64,000 bases of DNA from Sindora glabra. Taxonomy: Eukaryota > Streptophyta > Magnoliopsida > Fabales > Fabaceae. Location of the stretch: positions 8,122,001 through 8,186,000 of the forward strand of contig CM035233.1 in assembly GCA_020226215.1 (NCBI GenBank), given 5' to 3'. A program made the position numbers and the translations under genes. Positions 37,662-49,479 of this stretch are shown in pieces. Under the pieces are notes generated by a model that had not been told where the DNA came from, made no database searches, and saw only the letters and a program-made list of their open reading frames with translations. Every line of letters starts with the position of its first letter. The first letter of the stretch is position 1.

Positions 37662-37969
37662 GCACTAAAGGTTAAAAAATATGAAGATAAGACATTGAAT
37701 TGTCACGTATAACCTTTGAATTGTCAAACTTGTCTATTATACCATCAAACTCCATGATTAATGTTCAATTTCAAAAATTAATCATGGTTTTTTCTATTTT
37801 GAGAAAAATCCAACTAAGAATTATGATGAGAGGGATCTTAGATATCTTAAAATGTAAAAATTTGCTAGAAAAATAAGTCTATTAACTTGCAATAAGACTC
37901 TTCAATAACACTTAAGGGGTAAATATTAGATCTATTTGCTAATTGCATAACAACCTTTGTTTATTTCAA

Positions 37970-38070
37970 AGGTTTAAAATTTAAAGCATTAAAAATAGAA
38001 AGAGGTATGACATTAATTGAAGCTCCGAAGTCTAGCTTGGCATGCTTAATTTTGATTTTCTTTATAACAC
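37970..38070 (-). pseudogene. Gypsy aspartic protease remnant
   Basis: The minus strand at 38066-37975 reads HAKLDFGASINVIPLSIF. This matches the retroviral-type aspartic protease active site of Athila/Tat elements (consensus ALLDLGASVNLMP.S.F), with the catalytic Asp kept (codon at 38030-38032) and DFG in place of DLG. The enzyme would cut the Gag-Pol polyprotein. The neighbouring sequence is frameshifted. Confidence 0.8.
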
Positions 38071-38599
38071 ATGAAATGATGAATATGCTTGGATCATTTC
38101 ATTTTCTTAGTAATTTTCTTTAAATGATGGCAAATACATCCACCCTCACATTTACTATCTTATCATCCTTAATTTTCTCTTATTGATGCAGTAATTTTTT
38201 AAAAATTTAATATACCTTAGAATCTATTTTATCAAATTTAGCTAAGGTATTTTAACTTTTAGTTTTCTAAAGGTATTAAAAATATAATTCTTATCTTTAA
38301 TCCTTTTGGTTGGAATAACTCTTCTTGGGAAAGAAAGAGAAATAGAAAAATCAATAGGAAGTGGGAGTTTAAGGAAAAAAAGTTACCTCAATTTCATCAT
38401 GTTTGATTTCCCTTTTTAGTTGCTTTTGAATGGTTTCTCTTAATTTATTGCTTGCTTTTAGTTAGAAAGATAAAGGCATATTAACTTGCTTGCCACTCCT
38501 AAGTATTATGGCATTTATCATTTCTTTATCTTTTACATTGCTCTAAAAAAGTTATCCTAAAGCTTGCATTTTAAGGTCACTTATAGCAGAATATAATTA

Positions 38600-39720
38600 G
38601 CCAATCTAAATTTGCAAGTTAGCGATTATATTTTTTGTTCTTTGTTAAAATTGCATGTTATTTATAGCTATTTACTTAACCAATTCTTCAAAAAATGATT
38701 GAGAAAAATTTCAATTTGAATCTAGTATTATGGTTTATCAGGGAATCAGTATGATAAGTTAGACGTAAGCAAATTCTATAAAGTCTAGCAAAAGGAGAAA
38801 GAGCTTGGATTTGCTATTATCCTATTGCTATTCACTTACTAAAGAGGTAAATTTATCCAATTCATTTTCCATTCTTTATTAATTCAAATGGAAGAAATTC
38901 ATTTCATGCACACCTTAAGTAAAAGTTATAATTTTAATGCCAAATTGTTAAAGGTTTCTTGCCATTTTTACTATCAAATTCCTAGTTGCCATAGGAGTTT
39001 TGTCTACTTATGTTTTACAACTAGCTACATCAATCATACTCCTATCCATGAGAAGAAATTCTTTATAAAAATATTGAATTAGGAGTTCTTCACTAATTTG
39101 GTAGTGTGGGTGACTTAAACACAACTTCTTAAATCTTTTCCAATATTTATGTAATGTCTTACCATTCATTTGTCTTATGCTATATATTTCTTCTTTGATA
39201 GTAGTAGCTTTTGAGGTAAGGAAGAACTTCTCTAGGAACAACTACTTTATACCATTCCAGGAAGTGATGGAACCTAACTATAAGTAGTATAACCAATACT
39301 TAGTTGCACAATAAGTAAGAAAAGAAATGCCCTCAATTTTATGATGTGGTTTTTTGAAATGCCATAAAGTTTTATGATTAATAAACCACATGAAATTCCT
39401 TCAAGTGCTTATAAGGGTCCTCATTTGCAATATTATGAAATCTAAAAAGCAAATGTATTAATCTAAATTTAAGCATAAAATCAGTATCAGGTTTAGGATG
39501 TTAGAAGCTTAAAGGTTAGTAAGTAATGTTAGGGGTAGCTAATTCCTTTAATGTCCTATTATCAACTATATTTTTTAAATTTTTTAAAGGATCAGAATGA
39601 GTGGTGGGGATCCTACAACTACCTATACTTCTAGTCCTATAAAAAAATGAAAAGTCTTATTTATTTTAAAATCAAATTCTAAAAATTTTCTAGTAGTTTT
39701 CTTAGTCATGCACCACATTA
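38600..39720 (-). pseudogene. Gypsy gag remnant
   Basis: 39241-39008 is open and reads MFLEKFFLTSKATTIKEEIY, then SIRQMNGKTLHKYWKRFKKL, then CLSHPHYQISEELLIQYFY and DRSMIDVAS. It is an almost full match in layout to the central Gag segment of plant Athila/Tat elements. Upstream pieces in other frames (STWKEFHVVY at about 39412-39381) belong to the earlier part of the same domain. Gag forms the particle that packages the RNA. The region has many stops and cannot be translated whole. Confidence 0.85.
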
Positions 39721-40282
39721 CATTAGACTACATAAGATAGAATTATAGAAACATTAAAACACTAGTGCAAAATAAAAAATCACTCAAAACACATAAAAAA
39801 TTATGGAACCACCACAAAATAAAAGCTATAACTATATAGAACCCAAAAATGCAATAAAAATCTTTAAAAAAAAATTAAAAAGTAGTTAAAATGATAGAAT
39901 TTGGCTAAAAAAAGGGCACCTCAGAAATAATAAGACTATGATGAGACTTGATCAAAAAAATATTTTCTAATACTACTAAATTTTTTAACTTAATTAGAGC
40001 TAGTCACTTTGACATCTATTTAAGGGGGTAGAAAGTAGAATGTGCAACTTGTTTAAATGAGCCAAAAACCTCTATTAAAGTGTAAAATGAAGTAATATAT
40101 AATGGAAAAGGATAAAATGAAATAGAGGAATATGCAATAGTTACAAAATGCAAGAAAATGTTAAAAAGTGATAGATATTGTAAAATGCAAGGAAACACTA
40201 TCAGATGCAATAGTTGACTAGAATGTTTAAATAATTATGTAATACATGGCTAGTAAAAGATGAAAAAGGATAAATTTAAGTG
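39721..40282 (-). other. Gypsy 5' leader
   Basis: Non-coding stretch between the primer site and gag on the minus strand. The frame 40016-40210 is a shadow. Confidence 0.5.
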
Positions 40283-40302
40283 GATCCTCAGCAATGATGC
40301 TA
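40283..40302 (-). promoter_or_regulatory. Decayed primer binding site, tRNA-Asp type
   Basis: On the minus strand it reads tagcatcattgctgaggatc. The Athila/Tat consensus is tggcgccgttgccggggatc, complementary to tRNA-Asp. The 14 matches are in register. All six mismatches are G to A or C to T, and all three CpG sites are lost. It lies 9 bp inside the 5' LTR. Confidence 0.75.
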
Positions 40303-41509
40303 AAATTTTGATGTATGCTGTAACATACCAAAATTAAATATTACTAGTTTAATAAAGAGTTTTGCATTAAAAGGTGACAAACTAGGTCAAGCACTAGTGG
40401 TCCATTTATGTATCCTTTCTTAATTATTTACTAACTATGATTGCCAAATTTTTTAAGCTTTTTATGTACTAAAAACAAATGTGAAATAGAAATGTAGAAA
40501 AAATTAAGATATAATTAAAAAATGACCATTCCAATTGATTTTCCAAACTTGAATTATTTGAAACCCCTATACTAATTCATGAATCTTACACTAGATAACT
40601 ATCTAGGATTTGATCAATTAAGAATAGTAGAATTAAGCAACCTTTATAATTCATAAAGGTAGATCAAAATTGATTTGAAAATAGAATTTAGTTGAATTAA
40701 GAGATTAAACTTAAAACCTTTGATTTAATCTCTCAACTTTCTATCATCACATGAAAAATCATGAATAATCAACCATAATTCAACAAAAAAATAAATAAAC
40801 ATTAGAAATCTTAAGATTGAACATAGATTATTTCAAATTAACATTGAACTTATGCAATCCTATGTAATCAACACAAAGAATAAGGGAAAGAATAAAATCA
40901 ATTAGAAGAAGTTAATATTATAACTTAGAATTTTATAATTTAGATATAGATAAGCCTTAAAATCCTTGAATAAAAAAGAAATTTAGCTTTTTATGGCTGA
41001 AAAGCAGGACTTGGAGAAAAGGAAATTGTTATTTAGAATTCTATAAAAGTGTTGTCTTACCTTTGGAAGAGGTGCAAAAACCATATATTTAATTTCCTTT
41101 TCTTTAAAACTCTAATAGGCTATGATCATATGCCTCTTAAGATTACAAAGAATAGAACCTTACTAATTTTAGAAACTCACAACCTAATTTACAAAATAAT
41201 ACACTACAAGAGTTAATATAATGAAATATCATATATTTAATTTCTAGGTAATGTAAGACTACCTAAACTATATAGTTTCATTAAATTGCAACATGATAAA
41301 TTTAGGTCTTAGGAAACTTTGAGCACTAGTTTTTCCTTGATTAGACCTTTAGAATTCTAGATATACCCTAAAAATCAAAACTGGTTTAGCTTAGATAAAA
41401 ATAAAGCATCAGACTCTAACTAAACAAAAAAGTTGTAGATCTTCCTTTGAGCTTTCCAAAGATATAAAGTTCACCCATATCTGATAACCAAAACTTAAGA
41501 TATAATTAA

Positions 41510-43092
41510 TGTTGGTGTGTGTCATAAGAGTCAATCATAGAGATGATTGGAATATTACACAATATATTATATTTCATTTTGGTAATACAATTATTATATT
41601 TTATTTTGTGTAAATTATAACGTAAATATAATAATTATCCTTGAAATAGCTTTGCTATTTCTAAAATGCCTCCAGTTAAGTATTATTACGAAAAGGATAC
41701 TGATAATACATCAAGACTAGCATATATAGTGATTAATGATTATGAATCATGGATATGTGATATCAAGTTAATATATGAGTACATTATTAGTGAACAATGT
41801 ACTGGATTAACCCATTATGAGAATACGGCATGGATAGATGTGTCATTAGTTATTCTCATATAATCATAAACACACATAGTCCTTTGACCTGAAGTCATTA
41901 CGGTTTCCTACATAAGAAGTTACTCACTTTGATATCGTCCTATGTCACCTTTAATTCGGATGACGAGTAGGGCTTTAATTAGGTGTGTCACAAATCATGC
42001 AAAGGGAAATGAGTGATGTAGATTATATTTTGTTACTCTTGTATAAAAGAGAGATATCCTTGGGCTCCTTGATTAAGTGAGACTTAAAAAGGTATGACCA
42101 TGCTTAAATGGAACAATATGTGATATTGATCATTTGTTTTAATTTTACTTAGTATCAAGAAATATAAATTGAATATTAACGAGGATGATACACTCTATGC
42201 TTTTAGTTCGATTTGGATATTATTACAAAAGGAATTATGATACAAAGCATTGATCATATATTAAGTAGATATTAAATTATAGATATTCTTACTACTTGAG
42301 TGGTAGTGATGTATTACTAGATACCACTCACTGTTTATGACCTAAAAATGAGTTATTATGAATGTAGTAAGAACTTACAGGGTCATACAAAAAGAGTAGG
42401 AATGAGATAATAATTAATTAAATTTTAGTTAGACTAAAATTCAATTAATTGAACTTATTTTCATGCATATATATTATTAAGATAATAATATATTTACTTA
42501 CGTTATATATATGTGATATATATTATGTGAAATTATTTGATATTAAAGTAATATCAGATAATTATGTTAATAGATATTAGATAATTATATTATGAGATAA
42601 TATTATTAACTAATATTAGATGATTAATAGATAAGTTCTATCTCTCTTCACTCTCTCTATGATAAGGATAAGATGATAGTTATTTAGTGTGATTAGAATT
42701 TTTTAAAGCACTATCCTAGTAGGATTAGAATTATGATATGCCTTAGTTCTATAAAAGGGACTTGAAGGCAACAATTAAAAACATGCACATTAACTTTAAT
42801 CAAATTCTAAATCATTAAAAAATGCCCAATCTAATCCTAATGAGAGAAACAAATCCTAACAATTTCGTGGAAGGGAGAAGTTATTGTTTACTTGGTGTGG
42901 ATATTGTAGAGATACTATACATTTTAGCTAGCGTTTGATTCATCTCGATCTCTTAAGGATTTGTTTAGAAAGAGCACGAGTATAAATAAGGTAAAATCCT
43001 AACACTGATTTATGCCATTTTGCATAGATTCTAGGTAGAATTCAAATCAAAATTTTAAATTCCGTTGCATAGAGATGATTCTAAACCTAACA
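41510..43092 (+). mobile_element. Solo LTR, copy 1 (1583 bp)
   Basis: It starts tgttggtgtgtgtcat and ends aaacctaaca, so TG...CA. Perfect 5-bp duplications attaa flank it (41505-41509 and 43093-43097). Related copies lie at 51017-52620 and 55773-57356. A TATA box (tataaaag, 42750) sits 340 bp before the end, which sets the orientation as plus. No internal region follows, so this is what remains after recombination between two LTRs. The frame at 41666-41863 lies inside and is not a gene. Confidence 0.92.
42750..42757 (+). promoter_or_regulatory. LTR promoter TATA box
   Basis: tataaaag, followed by ggacttgaaggca. The same block is kept in the two related LTRs (tataaaaagg at 52281 and tataaaagga at 57005), which supports a conserved LTR promoter. 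Confidence 0.6.
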
Positions 43093-43262
43093 ATTAAAAA
43101 ATAAAATAATATAAAAATCTAGCATTAGTCAAGCAAATTTCAAAACATTGTAAAAGCATACCCAAATTACATAATAAGGATGATTCTATAAAATTAAACA
43201 TATGTAACACAGTAAGAGGCATAAAATAAGATGAAATAATATAGTAAATATTTTGCATATTA

Positions 43263-44155
43263 ATATTAGGAATGCTTCATACGTTTTAGGTATAGAGATA
43301 TATTGTTATAGATCCCAGGGTTTGCTTGATTTGTCTCAGTATATATACATTAAAAAGGTATTGAGTAGGTTCAATATGTCAAATGTTTTCAAGTTTCAAC
43401 ACTAATTCAAAGGGTGAGGTTTTTTTAAATCCTAGTGTCTTCAAAATGATGTTAAAAATGAGAAAATAGAAAATGTCCCATATGCATTAGTTGTAGGCAA
43501 ACTAATGTATCTTTAGGTAGCTTCATATCCTAACTAGCTTATATTATTGGTGTACTATGGAGATACTTGAGTAATCTTAGTAAGAGATATTAAATTGCTA
43601 CTAAACGAGATATAAAATGCTTGGAAGGTATAAATGATTTTATGCTAACCTACAAAAGTTTGAGAGATCTTACAATTACAAGCTATCTAGAGTCAGATTT
43701 TACGATTGTTTAGATGATCATAAATTAACATCTAGGTGCATCTTTGTGATGATAAGAGAAGTTATGAAAAATTGTTGAAAAGTCCCTTATAGCAACTTCT
43801 ACTATAGAAGTAGAGTATATCACATATTATAAATCTAACCATGAAGTTATATGGTTAAAGAGTTTTATGGTTAGTTTTAAGATTATAAAAAGTATCTAAA
43901 GGCCTTTAACCATCTATTATGACAATGCTATAACAAATTTTTCTTGAAATAGTAGAAGTTCTACCTGTACAAAGTACTTTAATATAAAATACTAGTTTGT
44001 GAAATAGAAGATACAAGAGCATATTACATATATTGAACATATTTCCACAAATTGTATGCTTATAGATCCACTGATCAAAGGTCTAGTAGTAGGAATATAT
44101 CTTAATCATGTAATTAATATTGGTTTAGCTAAGTCTTTTAATGTTTTATGTTAGT
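43263..44155 (+). pseudogene. Copia RT C-terminus and RNase H remnant
   Basis: Directly after the gypsy element, 43269-43400 reads GNASYVLGIEIYCYRSQGLL, then YIYIKKVLSRFNMS, the RT tail that should follow MKDL at 34025. Further on are worn RNase H pieces: ISY..GVLWRYLSNL-type sequence (about 43550-43580), TSTIEVEYITYYKSNHEVIW near 43800-43860, and ID-PLIKGLV near 44062-44090 (consensus ADPLTKGL). RNase H would remove the RNA template. Stops and shifts are frequent. Confidence 0.85.
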
Positions 44156-44594
44156 AAGAGTAATATAATGTAAATTATTTATCTTAAGCTATATATAAAT
44201 GTAATATTATGTTTTAGCATATATTGTGCACATTTCTTTAGTTATAGCATATTGATGAGACATTTAGACCCTGTTTCAATATGGCGTTGAGGATAGTGAT
44301 TCTTATTTGGCATCTTAGGTGGATTTTTTGACCTTTTTTGTGGAAATTCACATGTTGTTATATTTTATTATTATGTAAATCTTATTAAGCATAATTTGAA
44401 TTATATCCTTATCGAATATTGTATTTAGTTAGTAAGTGTGGGTATGCAATTTGTATTGTATTAATATCCTTTTTGGATATTTTGTTATGCATTGTTGGAC
44501 ATTTATGATCTAAACGTAGACTTATGGGTGTAAAAGTGCTATAATTTACTTTTGCATTATACTAAAGTGAGTATTATTATTGAATTATATAGTT

Positions 44595-44606
44595 CAAATG
44601 GGAGAC
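44595..44606 (+). promoter_or_regulatory. Copia polypurine tract
   Basis: caaatgggagac abuts the 3' LTR. Copia elements commonly show caagtgggagat at this place, from which plus-strand DNA synthesis starts. Confidence 0.75.
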
Positions 44607-45109
44607 TATTATTATTAATTCTATTTTAGGCTTTTAATTTAATAATTTAACTAAAATGTTAAAAGGTTTAGCCTAAACTAAATTAACAGTTTAATTAGGC
44701 TTAAATGATAATCTATCCCATAGATATGGTAAAGGGTGGTTCTTGGTAATGAGTTAAGCCGCTTCTAATTATAGTTATAAATAAAGTTGCTACTTTTAAA
44801 TCCTAAGCTAATCTAATCATATCCTATTAGTTTCAAATATACATTCATTCTCTAAAAAATATAAATAGTTAAGGTTCATAGGAGGAACCACTTTTGTTGT
44901 TCCTTTAAAGAGTTATAGAATTAGCCACCAGATTAATTGTGAATCACAGTATATATGAATATATTTGAAGTAGATTATGATTTATTCAATATTCATAAAA
45001 ATATGGATACTATTAATGGTTCAAGTATTTCACTAATTTTTATATATGTATAACATACTGTGCATATTTACATGATTCAATGGGAGTTGATTTTATGAAA
45101 TTTTAATAA
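44607..45109 (+). repeat. Copia 3' LTR
   Basis: It starts tattattattaattc and is diverged from the 5' LTR, with both small indels and substitutions. The terminal dinucleotides read TA at the start and TA/AA at the end, where TG...CA is expected, again G to A and C to T changes. Confidence 0.8.
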
Positions 45110-47870
45110 CTTCTTCTTAGTTGATAAGGAAATTTGACATTATTTAGCTTCATTTGTATTTCCAAACCCTAATATAAGAATTGCTAATTTTTGGTGTGAT
45201 TAAAGTTAAAAGGCTTTCAATCTAGCTTTCTAGCATTCTTTTCCATACTAGGTAGGTTTTAACTAAATTTTATTAATTATGATTGGAATTATGCAGTTGT
45301 ATATATATATTGATTTTTGTTTGATTTGTTAAGATATGATGATTTATAGGGTTAAGAGTAAATTTAATGAATAAAAATCTTGTATAGATTGCTAGTTATG
45401 TGTATTTATGACTAAATAATGAGTTAGTGGGTAATAAATGATCTTGGAAGGCACTTAATGGCAAGTGAGCAATAAATTTTTTGTAAAAATGAAATTATTC
45501 ATATGTAAATAGAATGTAGAATCAATTCTCCTCATCCAAAACTAAAATTTGGATAAGTGAACTGATTCTACAATCGATTTTTCCATTCCTACAATTGCAA
45601 TTCATGCATAAATCAATTCTAGAATTGATTCTCCCCCTCCAAAAGTGAAAATTTCATTTTAGATCAAATCTTGGGTCAATTCTCCTCTTTCATAATCAAA
45701 ATATATATTTTAAATTGATTTTAGAAAGGATTCTCTTAACATTATTTCATGTTTTAATAATGTAATCAACAAAAATTAGTCTTTTAATGTATGTTTAATC
45801 ATGAAATATGTTTAATAACCTTAAATAAATGTATCTATCTCTTTTAAGCATGTGTTTGGCTAATATAATAGGAATTATATTAAGGCATGATATTGTTGGT
45901 TGAGATAATGAAAATGGCATAGGCCATGACATATGAATATGAAAGCATTAAGCAAATGTGAATTGAGAAATATGTTAGGGCAATATGAATGCCAAATGGA
46001 TCATTCTTGGAAGAAAAAATGGTAAAAGGTCAACCCCAGAAGAATAAGGATGGAAAGAAAGTAGGATATCAGATTAGACCGAGAGTCATAAGGTAAATGT
46101 ATGCAAAGGGTGGCGTTGGTGTAATGATCAATGGTGGTAGATGGTGGTTAGTGGTAGTTAACCATGGTTGGTGGTGGCAAAATGAGTTGTTAATAATAAT
46201 AAGGTTAATTGAAAGGTAAAGAAAATTATTTATTTATATTATTAAAATATTCCTATATCATGAGAATGTAGAAATCTCACTTGCCTATAGGAACATTTTG
46301 AAAGAATGTTAGGTTACAAATTATGTCGAGAATACTTTTCTAAACTTTGAATCAAATATAAAAACCATACATTCCCTTGCAAATGTTCTTGGAAATATAG
46401 AAAAGATTTTATAAACCAAATGCCACATATATTTCATTAATAAGTCATCCTACCATGACCATTATATATGCAAGTAAGATATAACTATTAAGTATTATGA
46501 TTGCTAACTTAGTTATTTTGACATACTCAAACTTAATCATTGAAGAAGTCATAATGGTCTCCACATTCTAAACCGTTTATCATATTTTATTCTCCATAGA
46601 GGTCCATCAATTACAAACCCAATTAGTAAAGGTAGCAAATGATTAAATTAGGATAAATATAAATTGAATAAAAAGTCAATGAATCATTGCTGACCTATTT
46701 AATTATTTATGACCTAATATAAAATTTTAAATAGGTCATGTATAACCCACTATGAATATGTGATTAACTTAACTCATTTATTTTATCATAAAACTATTAT
46801 TATTTTGTATCTTATTATTTTGGTTAAAACTATTTTTCCACCACTATGTTGTATTTGCCATCATTATTTCAAAATAAACTTATATTATTAGAAATTTTAA
46901 ACTAGATTGTGACTTTTTCTTTTAAAATTCTATTTTTTTTGTCTTGAGTGACATAAATAACCATTTTATTAAAATTATATTAGATAAAACATAGGTAAAG
47001 ATCCCTAGGCATTTATTGTAAGGTTCTTGATTAAGATTACAACGTGTACGTTAATTACTCTATTAGTTATTAATAACTTCAATTTAATGATTACAATAAT
47101 TATCAATATTATGATTATAATAAATCAATTAATACACTTGTGGTAATTTAAATAGAAAATATTATGATAAACACCTAAAGAGCTTTATGTAATTTTTATC
47201 TTATTATATTTCTTAAAATTTAAATTAATAAAATTTGATATAAATGACTAAATATTTTAACATTAGCATATATTGAATAAAACTTATTTAATTCAAAATT
47301 AATATTATAATAAAATAAAAATATTTTAAATAGGTGATTAATTAAGAATCTATCTATCAGATTATGCTTGTATAGTTTTTCAACAAAGAGTCATATATTC
47401 ATATTAACATATTAACATATAAAGCTTTCAAAACTTTTTGCTTTGTTTCAAGATATTAAGATAAATGGTCATCATAAAAGTTATATATAACTCACATACT
47501 AGAAAATCTCTTTAATTAAGGACACTAATATTTAAGATAATTTTAAAGAGATTCTTTTAGAAATTAAGTAGTACTATTAAATTTAAAAATATGGTAGATT
47601 AATAGAAGTTGATAGACTTGATTTTACCTCTTATAGAAGAGAATTAACATCATCACATATATAAGAATATTGTGATAATTTATTTAAGACACATAATTTT
47701 AAGATATTTAAATTTATATTAAATTATTTAGATATATTTTTTATGAATAAATTGGTGAGAAATTTTAATAAAATATATTTATTTATAATAATGAAAAAGA
47801 TAATCTAAGGGGTTGTGTTCCATTAATAATAAATATAACTAGTTCTCACATTTTTTAAAGCATTCCCTTA
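45110..47870. other. Right flank of the copia insertion, repeat-like, no gene
   Basis: 45520-45720 contains repeated short motifs of the type 'tcaattctcc' and 'atcaattctagaattgatt'. 46108-46180 is a run of ggtggt/tggtag words. 46410-46600 is related to 58545-58720. No coding domain was recognised. Confidence 0.45.
46410..46600. repeat. Dispersed repeat shared with 58545-58720
   Basis: Both copies hold 'cattaataagtcatc/tattaataggtcatc', 'gaccattata', 'agtaagat', 'attatgatt' and 'aaaccgtttatcatatttt/aaaccacttgtcacatttt' in the same order and orientation. The second copy lies inside an apparent insertion in the large LINE. Confidence 0.65.
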
Positions 47871-47879
47871 AGGTAGTAA

Positions 47880-48240
47880 ATTGATCAATTCTCCCTGACA
47901 CTTTTGTGTCTCAATTAGTTTGCTCCTATCTAACCATTCCAAATTTTCATTGATAGCATTTAAAAGTCAAGCATATGATTTTTTGTTAATTTCAAGTTTA
48001 TCAATTCTCCTTTGATACTCTTGTGCATTAGTTAGTATACTCCTATCCAATAATTTCAAACTTTCATTAATAACATTTAAATACCTAGCATATAATATTT
48101 TTTTATCAATTTTGGGGATTTTTCTAATTTTAATAATATATTTTTTAAGTAAACCTTCTTTTAAATCCTTTTTTCATATTATTGATCCTCATTCTTCAAA
48201 ATTAGTTGCTTTCAAACCATTTTTACAATCTCTTCCTTAG
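47880..48240 (-). pseudogene. Coding remnant with two 39-residue coiled-coil-like repeats
   Basis: Read on the minus strand in one frame, two adjacent 39-residue units appear: KKILYARYLNVINESLKLLD, then RSILTNAQEYQRRIDKLEIN; and KKSYA-stop-LLNAINENLEWLD, then RSKLIETQKCQGELI. The DNA period is 117 bp, a multiple of three, and the differences keep the pattern charged and leucine-rich. Upstream in frame is MEGFSKEEIVKMV-stop-KQLILKNEDQ. The stop in the second unit is TGA where the first has AGG (Arg); CGA to TGA would explain it. I do not recognise the family; a retroelement Gag or a coiled-coil protein are both possible. Confidence 0.5.
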
Positions 48241-48349
48241 AAAATCCTTCCATCTTTAGGGTGAGTTAGATTTCATTAGCCTAACTAGAAATGATGCCCA
48301 TAGCAAAGAATTTCTGGAACATATTGCTCTTATTGACATGAATCTGAAA

Positions 48350-48706
48350 TATAATATTATATAAGGATGTTTATTAGAATTATAATAAGACTTTAAGAGT
48401 CATTGTAATCCAATATTGTAATTCATCTTTCAAAAGCCTTATTTTCAAACTATGATATATTTATATATAATACATTAAAAAATATTTTTAATGAAATATA
48501 ACATTGTAAGAAATGTTTGTCTAATAACATTATGAGAGTAAAGAATGCTATTTGAGATTATAGTAAATTTTGATCAACTTAAAACTTAAGGAAATTATAA
48601 ATATTCTTTTTTAATGAAATTATAAATATATTTTACTTTTAATTTGTTAAAACTATTTTCATGAAAATTAGTTCTTTAGATTATTAGACTGTTGTAAAAG
48701 AAAAAA
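48350..48706 (-). pseudogene. LINE piece 4: 3' tail
   Basis: It matches copy B at 27220-27420 (agaaatgtttgtc, then attatagta.attttgat, then aaattagttcttt) and copy A at 12735-12783. It holds the intact empty site actttaag (48390-48397) of the MITE seen in copy A. Non-coding. Confidence 0.7.
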
Positions 48707-49214
48707 GGTTAAGTTGCATTGTAAGTACCTATAATTTTAACCTTTTTTTGATTTGGGTACTTGTAATTTATAAATTTTGAATTGGGTATCTATAATTTTA
48801 GATAGTCGTTAATTGGATATTTCCGTCCAACTTCCATCAAGTTATGTCCACTTGGTTTTGATTTTTTTTTTGTTTGTTCATTAAAGAAAGTTGAAACATA
48901 CATTAGAATCTTGCCATCTTTGTATGGATGAAAGATGATTTGTTGTCTTCTTTGATAATTTATTATAAAAGCTAGTGTTTTGCAGATTTCATCATTAATG
49001 AGTGCTCTCTGTTACAAGGCCACAATGCTATCCTTTTTCCTTCAAATTATTTCTAAGAATCCATTTTAGACCGAAATAGATGGATAGCTTTTTAACTAAC
49101 ATTTTTTTATTTCTTTTATTTAATTTATCTAAAATTTTCATTACATAAAATTTTCCTTTACTAAATTTATCTAAAAGTTTTCCTACAATCGCATTACACT
49201 ATTTGAGCACCACT

Positions 49215-49311
49215 AACATGATCGTTTCTCTAGCAATACATTACTTAACTTGATATCACCATGAAGATGGTGATATCAAGTTAAGCAATTTGTAAGAGAA
49301 ACGATCATGTT
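49215..49311. repeat. Hairpin, 97 bp, 4-base loop
   Basis: The outer stem aacatgatcgtttctct is perfect over 17 bp. After a mismatched bulge, cttaacttgatatcaccat is perfect over 19 bp, closing on the loop gaag. Confidence 0.9.
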
Positions 49312-49479
49312 AAAGAAATGGTAGAAGGGAGATCTTGGGCTTGTAAGTAATTGTGTTTTTCTTACACAATTACTTAAAGAAATGGTAGAAGGGAGATCGT
49401 TTCTCTAGCAATACATTACTTACAAGCCCAGCAATACATTAAAGAAATTGTAAGTCAAATGGTTTTTGGGCTTGTAAGT

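Larger units (their letters stand above)
34029..43262 (-). mobile_element. Ty3/gypsy element (Athila/Tat-like), gag and protease only, nested in copia RT
   Basis: Two related LTR-sized direct repeats (34029-35610, and 40312-43262 minus a nested solo LTR) flank 4.7 kb. On the minus strand, in transcription order, are a decayed tRNA-Asp primer site (40283-40302), gag (about 39720-38600), an aspartic protease (about 38070-37970) and a 3' region with the 'aaatttaagtgtaggggag' signature (36885-36905), here one change from the usual gtgtggggg. No RT, RNase H or integrase motif lies between protease and 3' region, so it is a non-autonomous gag-protease derivative. It splits the copia RT between the DL and G of the MKDLG motif. 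No clean target duplication remains. Confidence 0.8.
40312..43262 (-). repeat. Gypsy 5' LTR (right copy, R2), split by a solo LTR
   Basis: The LTR consists of 40312-41509 and 43093-43262. It begins tgtatgctgtaacatacc on the plus strand. The continuation after the insertion, attaaaaaataaaataat and onward, lines up with 35430-35610 in the left LTR, so the interruption is certain. The far edge reads gcatatta where R1 has acatatca. Confidence 0.78.
28470..45109 (+). mobile_element. Ty1/copia retrotransposon, complete outline but dead, interrupted by a gypsy element
   Basis: The two LTRs (28470-28978 and 44607-45109) are diverged copies of each other. A copia-type primer site follows the left one and a polypurine stretch precedes the right one. 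Between them the order is gag, GAG-pre-integrase, integrase core, RT, RNase H, which is the Ty1/copia order. Removing the nested 9.2 kb gypsy element leaves about 7.4 kb. 'cttct' abuts both ends (28465-28469 and 45110-45114), a probable 5-bp target duplication, although the exact right edge is uncertain by one base. Every domain carries stops, so the element is immobile. Confidence 0.85.

Noticed and set aside
37479..37712. Plus-strand frame opposite the gypsy 3' region
   Set aside because: Antisense shadow with Lys/Asn-rich composition.
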